The translations under genes were made by a program, and so were the position numbers. Of a stretch of DNA of 64,000 nucleotides, positions 1 to 12,739 are shown piece after piece. This DNA is from Bursaphelenchus xylophilus (lineage: Eukaryota; Nematoda; Chromadorea; Rhabditida; Aphelenchoididae). The notes beneath the pieces are model-generated. The model was not told the DNA's origin and made no database searches. It saw nothing but the letters and a program-made list of their open reading frames with translations. The stretch is from the NCBI GenBank assembly GCA_904066235.2, contig CAJFCV020000003.1, forward strand, positions 10,726,001 through 10,790,000. The letters are read 5' to 3'. The first letter of the stretch is position 1. Each line of letters begins with the position of its first letter.

Positions 1-35
1 TCAAAATGAATGGTGTGGCATTCTATTTTAACGAC

Positions 36-190
36 AGTGGAACCTCTATACCACAAGCTCCTGTACAAGAAAACCTGTCTATAACGATCAATTGCTATAT
101 GACTCAAAAGTCATTTCTAGGCCAAAATGACGCTCCGAACAACGGAACCCTTCTATAACGCATAAATTTGTTGTAAAGGAGTTCAGCTGT
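36..190. repeat. Short MITE-like repeat, CAGT...TTCGTTATA family (diverged copy)
   Basis: It begins CAGTGGAACCTCTATA and carries internal CTATAACG segments. It ends in a TTGTTGTAAAGGAGTTCAGCTG-like inverted end. It resembles the better-preserved copy at 877-1047. The ends are diverged, so the boundaries are approximate. Confidence 0.45.
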
Positions 191-876
191 GCTAGCAAGG
201 GTTTTTGACAGATCCCGCCAAAAATTGGCCGCTTTCTTATAAAATCGCCTTATCGTTGATGTCGGGAAAATAGTGGGGTCGTCGCAGCAAAATTTTTCGC
301 CTAAAAAAGGGTGCAGCCGCGCACCAAATTCCCAGCTGGAACTAGCCGTCGCAAAAGCGATGATGGACAATTCCAAGGCGCTACGAATCCACAATATTTT
401 CCCGACAAACTGATATCTTCCCTGTTTTGCCCATATTTGGCTGCTTTCTTTTCCCCCACAAACATTTTGACCAATCTCCCAATCCATTTCCCTCCAAATT
501 CCTGGGATTTACGACTTTTTTACTGGTTCTGAACCCTGCCGCCCTAAAACAACTCATATTTCCATATCCGACGCTACTCCCCTGGAAAACGAATCCAGTT
601 CTTTTTATACTATTCGAATAAAAAATTTTTACGTTTCCTGACGCTTTTCGCACTCGACTCTTGCAGCGGCGATTCATCAATTTTGTAAAGACGGCGGAGA
701 GGGGGGAATCTTTTGTTTCCGCTTTAAGCGAACCGATTACTTGACATTCGACCGCCATTTCGCATGGCTTTGAATAAATTTTTGACAGAATTTTTCAACT
801 GTTTCTCGGGGCTGAAGAAGCGATTCGGAGAAAAGTTCCGAGAAGCGATTTGAAGGCGAAAATTGCTGTGTTTTTA

Positions 877-1047
877 CAGTCAAGTCTCTGTACAACGAAT
901 CGCAAGGACCTAAAAAAAATTATTTGTTATAGAGAGGCTTTGTTTTATAGAGGTGTGTTTTGGCCTAAAAATGAGTTTTAGGGCCCCTGAAATTGATTGT
1001 TATAGAGAGTTTTTTAAGCGGAAGTTCGTTATACAGAGGTTTTACTG
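877..1047. mobile_element. 171-bp MITE with TA duplication (CAGT...ACTG ends)
   Basis: Imperfect terminal inverted repeats of about 23 bp (CAGTCAAGTCTCTGTACAAC at the left, the same with a few changes at the right) are flanked by TA on both sides (875-876 and 1048-1049). The interior repeats GTTATAGAGAG. The TA duplication and CAGT ends are typical of Tc1/mariner-derived MITEs. It has no coding capacity. Related copies lie near 36-190, 2919-2998, 8701-8856 and 63409-63475. Confidence 0.7.
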
Positions 1048-1848
1048 TAATTGGCTTTAAATTTTTGTTTGTGAGGAAATTTCAAAAATTATGGATTTTC
1101 AACTTTTTCAAAATTTTTTTTATACATTTTCTGTATATTTATGGCGCTTCAATCTACATACTTATCCCCTCAAAAATTTTTCTTATTATTATAATTTTTC
1201 TGATCCAATACCACACGTTTTACACTTGTTTCTATGGCCATACCCCCGAAAAACACAAAAGTCGCCCCCTGGTGATTTGTCGCTCGTAAATCTCCTCGTA
1301 AACCGAATTCCCGCAACTTTGACTCATCCGCATTTCCGAAATCTCCTCCGAAAGTCAGTTGTCTACAAAAAAAGCGGGCCGGTAAAACAATTGCGCATTT
1401 ATCGCGGGTTTTATTGGATTGGGGGGATTTGATAGGAATGGGTGAAGGAAAGGACCGGCAAGATGGGATTTTGGAGGTCTTGGACAAGAGTTTTTTCCCC
1501 ATCAAGTTCTTGATTATCATCAAAATTTGGAGATTTTGCTATACAAAGGTTTGTTGTAGCAAGAAAAATCTCATCAAATTCTCCGACATTCCGACCAAAG
1601 GAATCCCGGCCCATTCCGTTGTCCCAGTCGTTCCAGTGGGCCATAAAATTGTCGCTTTTTTGATTGGAATTTGATTGTCGGTGCATTGCGCTCCCTTTTC
1701 GACATTTTTCCGTTCTGCCCTTTGATTTTTCGCATTTTATTTGGCCACATTGTGGCCTATTCATCCTTATTTTCGAGAAAAAATCGGATCATTGTTCTTT
1801 AGAGATACTGAAATGGCGCGAATTATGATTTTCCTGGGTTATTTATAA

Positions 1849-2300
1849 AAGTGAAGTACCACAAGTTCAACGCTCGTATTTTCTTTTGATTTTGCATAGA
1901 ATTTGGGCATAGGTCAAATACCAATTCCTGAAACTTTTAGCTTGCGCTTTTCAGGTGCCACCGAGTTATTAAGCAACCTTTTTTGCCGAGAGAGTACGTG
2001 GAACGCGGGGAGTGGTCAGAGAGAAAAGCACTGTTTGGCCATAAATTTGCTAGTTTTGCTGGGAAAAAAGTAATTTTTTGTGGAAAAAATATTGTTTACA
2101 GTAGAGAAATGTATGAAACTTTTCATGTCAAGATTTGCGAAATACTGTAATTGTTTTGTCAATTTTCGGTCTCAAAATTTCGATTTTTTTTTTGCACGGC
2201 GCGAGCTAGAATTTTGCCATTTACCTTACAAAAACTTGCTCTAAATTTGTGCCGGGTTTCATCTAGATCTGAGCGTCACACTTGTGACATTTCTCCTGTT
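1849..2300. repeat. Copy of the 450-bp MITE family
   Basis: It shares with the reference copy at 9488-9938 the start GAAGTACC, the GAGAGAGTACG and GTGGTCAGAGAG segments, the GGCGCGAGCTAG segment and the closing TCTGAGCGTCACACTTG. The ends are diverged and no clear target duplication remains. Confidence 0.6.
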
Positions 2301-2918
2301 AGCTATATAATACATATATGTACAGCATCTTTGTTATTCGGAACTCCCCCTCTAATGTAAATGCTAATTGAATTTCGCTCATTTTCTATTTATCCCCAAT
2401 CTCATTAGGCGTCGGTGGCAATGGCGATTCGCCGTTTTCATGAGCTCAGGGAAATAATAATTTGATTACTCTCCGCGAATGCAATCGGGGATTATTATGG
2501 CCTGGGGAGTGGTTTCGTAACGGTCAAGTTTTTGGGTGTTTCTTCATGGATTGCCTGGGGTTTTTATGGTGTTTAGGGATTTTGGTTGCAATTAAAGGCG
2601 TTGAAAATTTTTGAGAAATCTTAGGGCTGTTTTTGCGGCACATTCCTTGTATTTTTTTGTAAGTTTTCGATTTACGACAAACGTTTTAGTCATACTTTCC
2701 TTGCTTTACGTTGCATCCTTCTTTTAGACTTGATGATTCGAAATATTAGTCTTTTTTTGGCCACCAGTGGGCTTGAATCAAACATCTGGAAGCTCCTTAG
2801 TCCTAACCAACGTTTTTTTTATGGGAATTGCTTTCTATTATTAAAATCCCGTACAGCGCAAGCTAACTAAAATAGGCAACTTTAAAGTTCACAAAAAATA
2901 GATTTAGCAAATTGGAAG

Positions 2919-2998
2919 GCTAAAACCTCAGTACAACGAAGCCTTTTATAACCAATACATTTTTTGGCCCTTTATTTGTTGTACGGAGATTTTACTGT
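2919..2998. repeat. Short CAGT-family MITE copy
   Basis: AAAACCTCAGTACAACGAAG at the left pairs with TTGTTGTACGGAGATTTTAC at the right, and the copy ends ACTG followed by TA, as in the 877-1047 element. The left terminus is damaged. Confidence 0.5.
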
Positions 2999-3535
2999 AT
3001 TTCAAACCTACTAATTCAAAGCCTGGATTCCATTTCCATCCAAATTCCAGTTGCCTAACAACCGCAACTCCAAGTACTCCCAAATTCAAATCCAGTCGAT
3101 CCGAAATGGGCTCGCTTTAATGGCTTATAAATAAAATTTGGGCCGGTCACTTCTTGCGCCGTATTTTTGGCCAAACAAGACCTGGCCCCCAAATGGACTC
3201 GGTTCATAAGGCTGCACGCCTTAAATGAAGCTTGTTTTCTTCTTCACTGCACATTGATGCGGCGTCTGTATTTGGGGGGCATTTTGATTAGAGGGTGGCT
3301 TCTAAAATTAGGTCGTACTCTTGCGCGATGTGACAGCTCTGTTTTTTGATATTATATTTTCTCGTCTCAAAGTTTGAGATTATAATGAGGTTTTTCCATA
3401 ATGAAACTAATACTTTTTTCTGTCTGGTTTGCAAATTGTACACAGTTATATACAGTCTGAATCTTTACTTTCCTGGCTCCATTTTGCCCTATATTTCAGT
3501 CCTACAGCCCAAATTCACAACGTCAGTACCATACA

Positions 3536-3957
3536 TGTGACGCTCAGATCTTTTTTAAATTCTGTATACCCCTCAGGCATAGGATACGTATCAATCTCTG
3601 AAAATTTTAGCTCGCGCTTTGCAGGGGCAGCCGAGATATTCAACGAACTTTTACGGCCGATAGAGTCCACGATCCGCAGATAATGTGGCTGGCAAAGCTG
3701 CGGCTGGAAGTCATTTTCAGCCACATCTTTGCCAGTTTTGAAAAAAATTGATTTTTTGTGAAAACGTTGCCCTCTACGGTAGGAATAGTTATGAAATTTT
3801 TTATTCCAAAATTTGCAAAAAAGTGTCAATTTTTTTTTCAATTTTTGGCCTAAAAATCTCTGTCATTTCTGCAAAGCGAAAGCTGTAAAACCCACATGTA
3901 TCTTACAGAAATTAATCTTGAATTTGTACCAAGTTTCACTAAAATTTGATGCTTCCC
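3536..3957. repeat. Copy of the 450-bp MITE family
   Basis: It has GTGACGCTCAGATC at the left, AGCTCGCGCTTTGCAG and AGCCGAGATATTCAACG inside, and a right end near CTAAAATTTGATGCTTCC. The order of landmarks is the same as in 9488-9938. The boundaries are approximate. Confidence 0.6.
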
Positions 3958-4362
3958 CCCACCAGCTTTTAATTACCCCTAACCTCCTCCATAAAGGTTT
4001 CGCGTTTCCAAGAAATTCTAAAAAAAGGACCTTGTTTTTCTCCCGTATATTTTCACCTTTCCCATTCTTGCATAATTTCCCCTTCCCAAAGCATTGAAAA
4101 CCGAGACGCAAGCGCATTTCCACTCGCCCGTTTATCGAGCTCGGAAGTGCGAAAAAACGATTTCCAACCTTCGGAATTTTAAGTGAAAATGACCATGGAT
4201 TGATGACAAGCGTGAAGAGCGGTGCGGGAAAATAAACGGAGGCTTATATTATCGAAAGGGGGCAGGGGTGTTGGATAAGCGCGCTGAGGGATGGGAATGT
4301 GATTCCAATGGGCGATGTGATACGATACACGATGATTTGTGGTGTTGTGTGTTGATTTTATA

Positions 4363-4770
4363 TGAACTGTTCAGATTTTAATGAAACTTGGCACAAATTT
4401 AAACAATTTTTTTCCAAACGTATGCGTGATACGCAAACAGAAACTACCGAGATTTTTCGATCGAAAGTCATCAAAAAATTTACATCTTTTTTTGACGAAT
4501 TCGGCATGAAAGGATTCATGCTTATTTCTACTGTAGACAGTAAAATTTCCACAAAAAGAAACTTTTTCTGAAAACTTGCCGACTTATAGCAAAAACAATA
4601 TTTTTTCTCTGACCGCTCTCCACGTTTTGTGAACTCTCTCGGTCGTAAAGATCGTTGAATATCTCGGCTGTGCCTGCAAAGCGCGAGCTAAAACTTTCAG
4701 TAATTGATACTTGGCCTATGCCAGACGTGTGTTCAAAATTTAAAGAAAATCTGAGCGTCGCACTTGGAAG
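4363..4770. repeat. Copy of the 450-bp MITE family
   Basis: It opens with CAGATTTTAATGAAACTTGG and closes with AATCTGAGCGTCGCACTTGG. Internally it has CTGACCGCTCTCCACG and GCAAAGCGCGAGCTAAAA, all shared with 9488-9938. The terminal CAGGGGAAGT sequence is lost. Confidence 0.6.
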
Positions 4771-5712
4771 TTTTTACCTTGTTACAATATTCGGTCTAGA
4801 CAGAACTTTAGGCTGAACCTCTGTGCTAAATTTATAGAAAATCTGAGCGGCGCATTTTTTAAAGTTAAAAAAATCTTTCTTTGTAAGTGATTCTACAAGT
4901 CAGAGCTATGAAACAGAAGTTGCCCGAGTTGCAACACCCCAAATTTTTTCGTGAGCTACTTAGGCCAATTTTAATTTAAAAATTTTCTTTGCATCACAAC
5001 CAATGCTCAACGGCCGTTGTAAGCAATATTCAACGCCCGTTGCAAGCGTGAGAGTCCACAAACACCGCTTTTCTGGTTCCACTTTTAACAATTTTTTCAC
5101 CCAATGCTCGGTAATTTTATCCGCTGCTTCATCAAACCCTCCCATTCTAATTACCCGCTCCTGTCCACTCGAATTCGAATCCCCCTCTCATTTGAGGCTA
5201 CTTTTCTTCGGCCTTATCCAGTTAATTCGCTCCTCGAATTTACCCCAAATTTTCAATTCTTTCGATGCGAGAATTTTGGGGCGCGCGGCAATCCATCCAT
5301 CTAGAATTTCGACGAAATTCGGATGAGGCCCGGTTCCGGTGGTTCGTTTTAATTAGCGTCTTCTCGTTCCAGTTTGTTTGAGGCCAAGTTCGCGGCGCGA
5401 AACATGAACACAAACTTTGGCCCGAAAGCCGCTTGTTTTGACGTTGCTTTGGGCATGCGGCGGTCATTTTCGAAGGTTTGGAGTATGACCAAAATTTTGG
5501 ATTTTTCCAAGGCTTTGAATTTGCCTGTCAATTAATGAAGATTTTAGCGCGCGCTTTGCAGAAACTACTGAAATTTTTCGCTGGAAATTCTTTTAGCGTG
5601 TGTGCAAAATTTAAAGAAAATCTATGCTTTGAACTTGGGGTACTCAACTTGTGAGTCAGAAATGAAATATGGGGCAAAATGGGGCCAGTAAAGTTAAAAT
5701 CGAACCTGTGTA

Positions 5713-6596
5713 CAGGGTGGTTCAGCCGAAGCTTCCATCCTTATTTCAAGTATTTCTCCGCCAATAATGCATCAATTTCTATAAAATTTATATCAAATTG
5801 AAGCTGAGGGTCCCCATTTTCTGCCCACCAAATATGACAGGCCCAACTTGACGGGGGCTCCCGTACTGACCATTGACATTTTCATTCCAAGTTTTGGAGC
5901 CCGAAATCGGTGAAACTTAGAAAATTTTTGGAATGATTTTCATTCAATTGAGTTTCTCGGACTTGGAAAATTTTTGGATTTCCGGCAAAGACAAAGTCGC
6001 CGAAAAAATTTAAAAAATTGAAGTTCACGGAAGTACCAAGTGCTTAAAACGCATACTTTATTCTAGGCGAGGTACTTTATTCTAGGCGATCAGAACAAAA
6101 TCTGTTTTCGGGCAATCTAGGCGTGCAAACTTGTTATGCATCTTCGGGGGTGAATGTCTTCATGCATGTGGACAGTCTCGAGCATTTGTTCGAATTTTTA
6201 AAAATTTCGATTAATTGAGATTGTTACCCCAAAATAACAAGAATAATGCCGTGAAGAATAATTACAGCTGTTCTCGTTGTGTGCCGTCAACTTTTTCTGC
6301 TACTTATAAAAGTTTCATTTAGCCGGAGACTCGAATAAATATTTTCCTAAGTCCGAGAAACTCGATTGAAAATCATTGCAAAAATTTTCTAAGTTTCACC
6401 GATTTTGGGCTCCAAAATTTGGAATGAAAATGTCAAAGGTCAGTACGAGGGCCTACGTGAACCTTAACCCGTCATATTCGGTGGGCAGAAAATGGGGACC
6501 CTCAGCTTCAATTTGATATAAATTTTATAGAAATTGATGCATTATTGGCGGAGAAATACTTGAAATAAGGATGGAAGCTTCGGCTGAACCACCCTG
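5713..6596. mobile_element. 884-bp TA-flanked DNA transposon (non-autonomous, long TIRs)
   Basis: The ends are CAGGGTGGTTCAGCCG and its reverse complement, flanked by TA at 5711-5712 and 6597-6598. The inverted arms run about 270 bp each (5713-5985 and 6335-6596), with shared landmarks such as CTCAGCTTCAATTTGATA and CTCGGACTTG. The 345-bp centre holds no transposase frame. CAGGGTG ends with a TA duplication fit a Tc1/mariner-type element mobilised in trans. Confidence 0.85.
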
Positions 6597-7691
6597 TACA
6601 ATTTTCTACAGGAACATTTTGCAAGAGAGAGAGAAAAAAAGTTTGTTATTTTTAGAAACGCTTCCTTATAAGGAGGTCAAATATAGCTTTAAATGGACTT
6701 TTGAGGCAATCAAAATTCTTTGCTGTATTTAGATTGGTTCTACTGTAATTTTGGTAATGGGGTGTGTACAAAATTTTAAAAGAATCTAAGTTTCGAACTT
6801 GAAGCACCTCCCTTGTTTATAAAATTAATTTTTTTGGGGTGAAATCGTCTCGTTTCCTTCAAAAAATAGGCTTTATCTACGTATATTATCAACGTTTTTT
6901 TCTCATTGTCAAATCCTTTAGTCATCACCCCAAAAAAACCTTTTTCACTTTTTTTGACACCTCCAACAAACTTCCTTTGTCTTGTTGATTTTGCAAACGG
7001 ATGTCAAGGTCGGCTTGACTAAATCCGCCGTGATTTACAAAACAAGACAAATTGGGATTGCTGGGAATCGTCTTTACCCACTTGTTTGTAACCTGTTTCG
7101 TTGGGAAATTTACGTAACCGTTGGTTTTATTTTGATTGGATTTGGGGATTTTGCGCCGGGAAAATGTAGTTGGAGAAGTCTTCTAATTAATTGAGTCTTT
7201 GAATGGTCAAATAATCTTACTCTATTACAGTAATCCAACGATGTTTTTTGACCCAAATTTTCCAATTTTAAAAAATTCCCTGACTTTTCTCTGTTTAAGG
7301 AGCTCAAAGGAAGTTTTGAAAGTCTCCAAAGTTCTTTATTCATTGCATTCAAAGTAATTCTCGGCTCATTCAAAAATATTTTGATTTCGTTTTCACGCCG
7401 ATTTCGCCGGCGATTTCTTTTCTTCAAAAAGGGAGATGCGTTAATGTGATTTCGGTAGGGTTTTGGCGGGGATTACTGCTTTAGGTGGCAAGTGTTGCGC
7501 CTGCGATTGCATTTTGCGCCTCCGAAAGAATTAGCGAGCTCGGGTTGGCGTTGAGATTTCTTTAGCGGGGTGTTGAATAAAGGGTTATATTTGAATAAAA
7601 ATAGAAATTTTAGTAATATTTTTTTTGAATATAGGCTTGCCAGGGAGCAAAGTGAGTATTAATAAACTTGATTTCGCTTTGCGAGTCGTGG

Positions 7692-7756
7692 GTGACATTT
7701 TATACGCAAAAAAATATTGAAAACTTTGAGTCTGCTTTTTTGCGTATAAAATGTCG
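7692..7756. repeat. 22-bp inverted repeat (hairpin)
   Basis: GTGACATTTTATACGCAAAA at the left pairs with TTTTGCGTATAAAATGTCGC at the right with one mismatch, around a 21-nt spacer. It may be a small MITE or a structured RNA. No target duplication is clear. Confidence 0.7.
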
Positions 7757-8700
7757 CTTATGTGGAATTTATTGGATCTAATGGTGTTTTTATGCCAATT
7801 GTCCTCTAAATATTGAATTTTACATTATATTTTTTAATGCAAAAAAATTACGAAATTTTTTTTTTTTCAAATTTCTTTATTTCCAATAACTGTATATAGC
7901 TCATCCTAGCATGTATGTCACCGCTATGTCATCTTCCCTCATTACTCAATCGAATGCGGCAATCTCCCGCAAAGTCGCTTCCCTTTTTACCCTCGTCCTT
8001 TCATCGGCCGTATAATTTTTATAAACCGCGCATTAATTCAACGTCCTAATGCCATCTTCGCTTCAACGCCGAGCCGTTTTGCATTTTCCGCTTCGAATCG
8101 ACGGTTCGCTTCAATTTCCCATTTGCTCCTCAAATTGCGCAATATGTTCGGGCCGAAATTTGCGGGAAAACGAAAGAGGGCTGCATTAGCGTATGAGTAA
8201 TGTTGAAGTCCAAAATTTAGATGGAAATAGGCTAGTATTTTCTGCTGACCGGTCGATTCTTAACTTAATTGTAGAAAATGCCACTCGAAACCTAATTTCT
8301 TCACGTTTTCGTGGTGAGACCCAAGTTTGATGACTTTTCTGCCAATTTTTTTATTGCTCCTGTATCTTTACTGTAGCATATTCAAACCGTACCTTCGCTG
8401 TTTCAAATAGTAACTTTACGATATAAGGAATCTAGAAATGAGCCCAAAGCTGTATTCATTCCGAAGATTTACTCGAAAACCTCTTCCCAATCCCATTTAC
8501 TCCATTCTGTCGGCACCTAATTCCCCCTTTTGCTTTCGGGAAATGCGCTGAGAAAAATGGGCAAGAGATAATCGAAAATTAAACGTCGAGAGGAGTGTTA
8601 CCGAGCCGGAACTACTTTGTTTCATCTGCGACTTGAATGTTTCTACAGGAATATTTGAATTACTGACGGTTTTTTCAATGGATGGGTTCGTGGATTGAAT

Positions 8701-8856
8701 ATTACAACGTTATAGAGGCAAAAACTTTCTATAACGGACAATTTCTGAGGGATAGAGTTAAATTTAGGTCAAAATTGACCTCCTGAGAGGCAAAGCCTCT
8801 TTATAACAAACAATTTTTTTGGTCCCTTGTTATTTGTTGTCCAAAATTTTGACTGT
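8701..8856. repeat. Short CAGT-family MITE copy
   Basis: It contains GTTATAGAGGCAAAAAC, TTCTATAACGGACAATTT and CCTCTTTATAACAAACAATT. The right end is TTTTGACTG followed by TA, as in the 877-1047 family. The left terminus is degraded. Confidence 0.5.
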
Positions 8857-9487
8857 ATAATTTTAAGCCTTATTCGTGATGGATTAGAAGAACTTCAGAT
8901 GCTGTTATGACCCCAAAGCCACCACCATTTCCCAGTCCATTCCCCCCTTCGACTTAGCCGAGTCTCTTTTCCATTACCGGAAGAAATTTGTAGCGCTCGT
9001 TCTCCACTCTCGACCAGTAAATGGAGCCTGGGGAAATCTCTCTAAAGACCCAAACGGGGAACTGAATAAGAAAAATATCTTTGCGTGACATTGAGATTTG
9101 CATGAGAGGTCTTTTTTCGCCCAACCGCCTGCGGCAATTACTTTTCCGCAGAGGTTTTGTAAAGTCGTTTTTTTGGGGTTGAGTTTTGCTCCATATATTA
9201 CGGCTATAAAAAAATGGAAGTCATACCCTTTATTGATGCGAAAAGTGGGCACTCATCATTTATTCGTACAATATATAATTATTTATTCACTCAATTATTT
9301 TGCTCATAATGGCCACTCGCTCATTATGGCCAATTTTTTTGCGCGAATTTGGGTCATCAGTCGTTTTGGCAGGTTTTTGAAAAGGTTTTTTGGTCGTAAT
9401 GGCACTGTCTTATAAAAAATTTTTTTGTCAAAATAGGCTGGTTATGGGGGGATTACAAATAGCTCTATCTCGAGTGGCATAAGCTAA

Positions 9488-9938
9488 CAGGGGAAGTACT
9501 CCAACTGCGATGCTCAAATTTTGATGAAACTTAGCACAAATTTAGAATAATTTTTTATAAGATATATGTCATAATCCTAGCTCGCGCTTTGCAGAAACAA
9601 CCGAGATTTCCAGATCGAAGGTCGGCCAAAATTTAGGACTTTTTGCCGAATTTTAGCACGAAAAGTTTTTTATGCCTGTTTCTACCGTAAAGGATAACGG
9701 TTCTACAAAAATCAATTATTTCCGCTCGAAACTGCCAAAGTTATGGCCAAAAAGCGTTTTTCTCTCTGACCGACCTCCACGTTTAGCGTGCTCTCTCGGC
9801 GGCAAAAACCGTTTGATATCTCGGCGGCGCCCGCAAAGCGCGAGCTAAAACCTTCAGGAATTTATATTTAGTCCATGCCCGACGTGTGTGCAAAATTTCA
9901 AGAAAATCTGAGCGTCGCATTTTGGAGTACTTCCCCTG
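9488..9938. mobile_element. 451-bp MITE with TAA target duplication; best-preserved copy of the commonest family
   Basis: The ends are CAGGGGAAGTACTCCAA and TTGGAGTACTTCCCCTG, flanked by TAA at 9485-9487 and 9939-9941. The arms hold a second inverted pair, AGCTCGCGCTTTGCAG and CTGCAAAGCGCGAGCT-like segments, so most of the element can fold back on itself. A 3-bp TWA duplication suggests the PIF/Harbinger group. There is no coding frame. At least eight diverged copies occur in the window. Confidence 0.8.
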
Positions 9939-10379
9939 TAAAATTTGAAGAACAAAATTTTTGGGCCACTTATACGTTTTTACTGGTTGAAGAAGTCAGC
10001 ATGCAAGCGACATCTTTGCACCGTGCAAACGGCTTTCTTTGCCGAGTTTCATAAAAATTTGTTTTTTTTTTACTTTCTACGCTGTATATATCTATCCCGG
10101 GTATCTCTGCATCGACATGCGCATATATTAATTTACGGAGATTATAATTTGCCTGAGAACAAAGGTCCGATTCGACAGTGACCTCGGTCCGATCACCCCA
10201 AAAACTTTGTTTATTCGTGTCGCGCGATGCTCAACCCGTTGGTACAAACTGTTATTCGAGATGTTTGGCTTATTAATTTCGGTAAATAATCGGGGGCTCA
10301 AGTATTATTATAGACTAGTTACGTGAGTTTAATTAGGTTTAATTAGATGATGTTCTTTGGTCGTATACTTAATTTAAAA

Positions 10380-10960
10380 GTATCGATTTTTTTTATTTTT
10401 TTAACCGATTTTTTTGCGGATTTTTTTTTAATTTTTTGACCTAGTTTTTTACCAAAAAAATTCTTTTAAAATTGAAAAAAAAATTATCGCTTTTTAATGA
10501 TTAAAAAATATTTTAAAAACCTCATTTTTTGCTGAAAAAAATGCTTTCCAAAAGCATTTTTTTTCTGAAAAAAATGCTTTCCAAAAATCTATTTTTTTCT
10601 TTATTTTGCTCTTCAAAAATTTAATGAACTCATATTTAAATTTCTTTTGTGTTTTTTCGATTTTTTCCCACTCGCGATAAAACGCTATAAATTTCGATTC
10701 ATTGTGCGCAGAAGCCGGGGAAATTTATTTATTTTTTTTAATTTCAGGAAGAATGCCAACATATTTATGAGTCATAAAAACGGAACGGAGGACTTTCTTT
10801 ATTATTTTCGAATACGAAAATTTTTTAATGAGAATATTTTATGAATTTTTTTGGAAAAACGGAGGAAATAAGCGTTTTTTATTTTGAAAATTAAGAATAA
10901 AAAAAAAATATTTTTTATTTTTTTTTGTAAAAAAAATAATATTACGCAATCAGCCTTTTT
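10380..10960. repeat. T/A homopolymer-rich low-complexity tract
   Basis: Long runs of T and A alternate. It includes a direct duplication of TGAAAAAAATGCTTTCCAAA at about 10530-10595. The open frames here come only from TTT and AAA codons and are not believable genes. Confidence 0.7.
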
Positions 10961-11867
10961 CTTCGGTTCTTCCACTACATTACCCATTCGCCTTATGCTC
11001 ACCTTTTCAACCTTTTTTCTCACCTTCAGCCGCTAATCCTATTTCCCGTCGGTATTTTTGTTTTTTCTTCCGCCGAGAAATCCGAACCCATTGAGTAAAC
11101 TGATTGGCCTGATTTTGTGGGGTCCGGTCAGTTTTTTGCAGGTTTATTTTTTGTTTGATTTGATTATTTTATTTCTGGATTTTTCTTTAACAAAATTTAC
11201 TGTGTATAAAATAAGGATAGACGGTTAAAGAAAAAAATTTTGGCTGTGATTTTTAGCGAGACTTTTACAAAAATCTGAGGACTAGAAGACTTTTTATAAA
11301 ACTTTATAAGGCCCTCTGTAAAGCCCTGTTGTTGCTCCATTGACATTGTTATAGTCATTGCAACAATAACAAATTTACATTATACCCCAAAAATCAGTTT
11401 GCTCCTTGCCTCGGGCCAAACTGATCGTACTGCGCCTAAAGCCCCACCACTCTTCCATTTCCTCTTTCCAAATTCTGAATTGTGGTCTAAATTAAGTTCC
11501 ACTTGCCCCCAAACCGACCAATTCATCAAATACAAATCCTCGAATTGGCCCGAGTCAAGAGCACCAGCCCCGTCGCCTTTGTAACGCTCGTTTTGGCGGA
11601 ATATCAAGTGCGGTGCGCCGGATTCAGTGTTCGTTAGAGGCAAAACATGGATCTAATTCGCGGCTGGAGACTTTCAGCGGCTTTTTTATTCTCCTTTATT
11701 TATGGGTTTGAGGGTTGAGAGGTTTGAATCTTTGCGAGTATAAAGTCGGGTTGGGAGCGCTTGTGGGGCTTGAGGTTTTGGGGAATTATCAAAACGGGTA
11801 CTTAGACGTGATATAAGATGATTTTAAGATGAAAAGCATAAAAAAAAATTATTTGAATTTTTGGAAA

Positions 11868-12060
11868 ATTTTGCCTTGGTCCCCCCTGTGGTAAATTTTT
11901 TGATGACCAAAAATTTTACTTTTTTAAATTGTAATGTCTGCATGTAGTTAATCGGGAATTATAGTTAAACTTGTGGTCCCTATTGTCCGAGAGCCTCCAG
12001 AAAAGATCCGGCGAAAAAACTTTAAATTTTCAAAAAATTTTGCCTTTGTCCCCCCTGTGA
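11868..12060. repeat. Direct duplication with TTGGTCCCCCCTGTG core
   Basis: AATTTTGCCTTGGTCCCCCC at about 11867 recurs at about 12037 as AATTTTGCCTTTGTCCCCCC. Each is followed by GTG, an AAATTTTTTTGATGAC-like segment and then GCATGT or ACATGT. A third, inverted copy lies at about 28488-28512. This is a small dispersed repeat of unknown type. Confidence 0.6.
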
Positions 12061-12739
12061 AAATTTTTTTGATGACTAAAATTTTCATGATTTGAAATTG
12101 CAAAATCAACATGTAAAAGGCTCGGAAGGTTTTCAAATTTAGCTCACAAGAAAAATTGAAAAGTTTTGAACATTAATTTCTGGCTAAAATTACCTTTGAA
12201 ATACCTGACCCTACTACAACAAACACTTTTTATTGCTTTTCAAATTCTTTATATAGAAAGCTCAAATTAGCCTCAAAACTGTCTCTTCCAGCATTCCTCT
12301 TTTTTCTTTTTTTACATTTCAATTCAGCCCTTCAGCAGCTCGGTGACAGCTCGTTGTTTATATCAAGTTGACACATTTTTTCTATAAACTTTTCCGTTTG
12401 ACTAAATTGAGTGACATTTGACGCTTCCAGAAAAAATAGAGATATCCCAACAAATTTTGATCCCAAGACTTTTTTCCGAGGAGAACTTGACCTTGTTCCT
12501 ACCCCAACATTATCCATGACTTTCGAAAAGCTTGAACCTGGTAATTTCCCTTATTTTTCAATTTTTTCCTTTGTAAATTCGTTTTTTTGCCGAAAATGGA
12601 CGTTTCGAAGACATTTTCGCATTGAATTCGCTTTCTCTACAACATAAACTTTCTCAAGGACAGAGGAAAATGGTTATTTTGAGAGGGATTGAGGAGCTTG
12701 CAAAGACTTGGCTTTTCAGGGAAATTATACAGTTTTCAA

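Larger units (their letters stand above)
1050..5710. other. Intergenic, no recognisable gene; dispersed repeats
   Basis: I see no open frame with family motifs or codon bias on either strand. The stretch holds three copies of the 450-bp MITE family (about 1849-2300, 3536-3957, 4363-4770), one short CAGT family copy (about 2919-2998) and a repeat fragment near 5535-5640. The rest is AT-rich unique-looking sequence. Confidence 0.6.
6599..9487. other. Intergenic, no recognisable gene
   Basis: AT-rich sequence without a convincing coding frame. It holds one hairpin (7692-7756) and one short MITE copy (8701-8856). The 7900-8200 stretch is somewhat more GC-rich, but I see no splice-joined frame in it. 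Confidence 0.5.

Noticed and set aside
1091..1764. Overlapping frames of 86-117 codons on both strands
   Set aside because: Phe/Leu/Ile-rich products of AT-rich DNA without consistent start, splice or domain signals.
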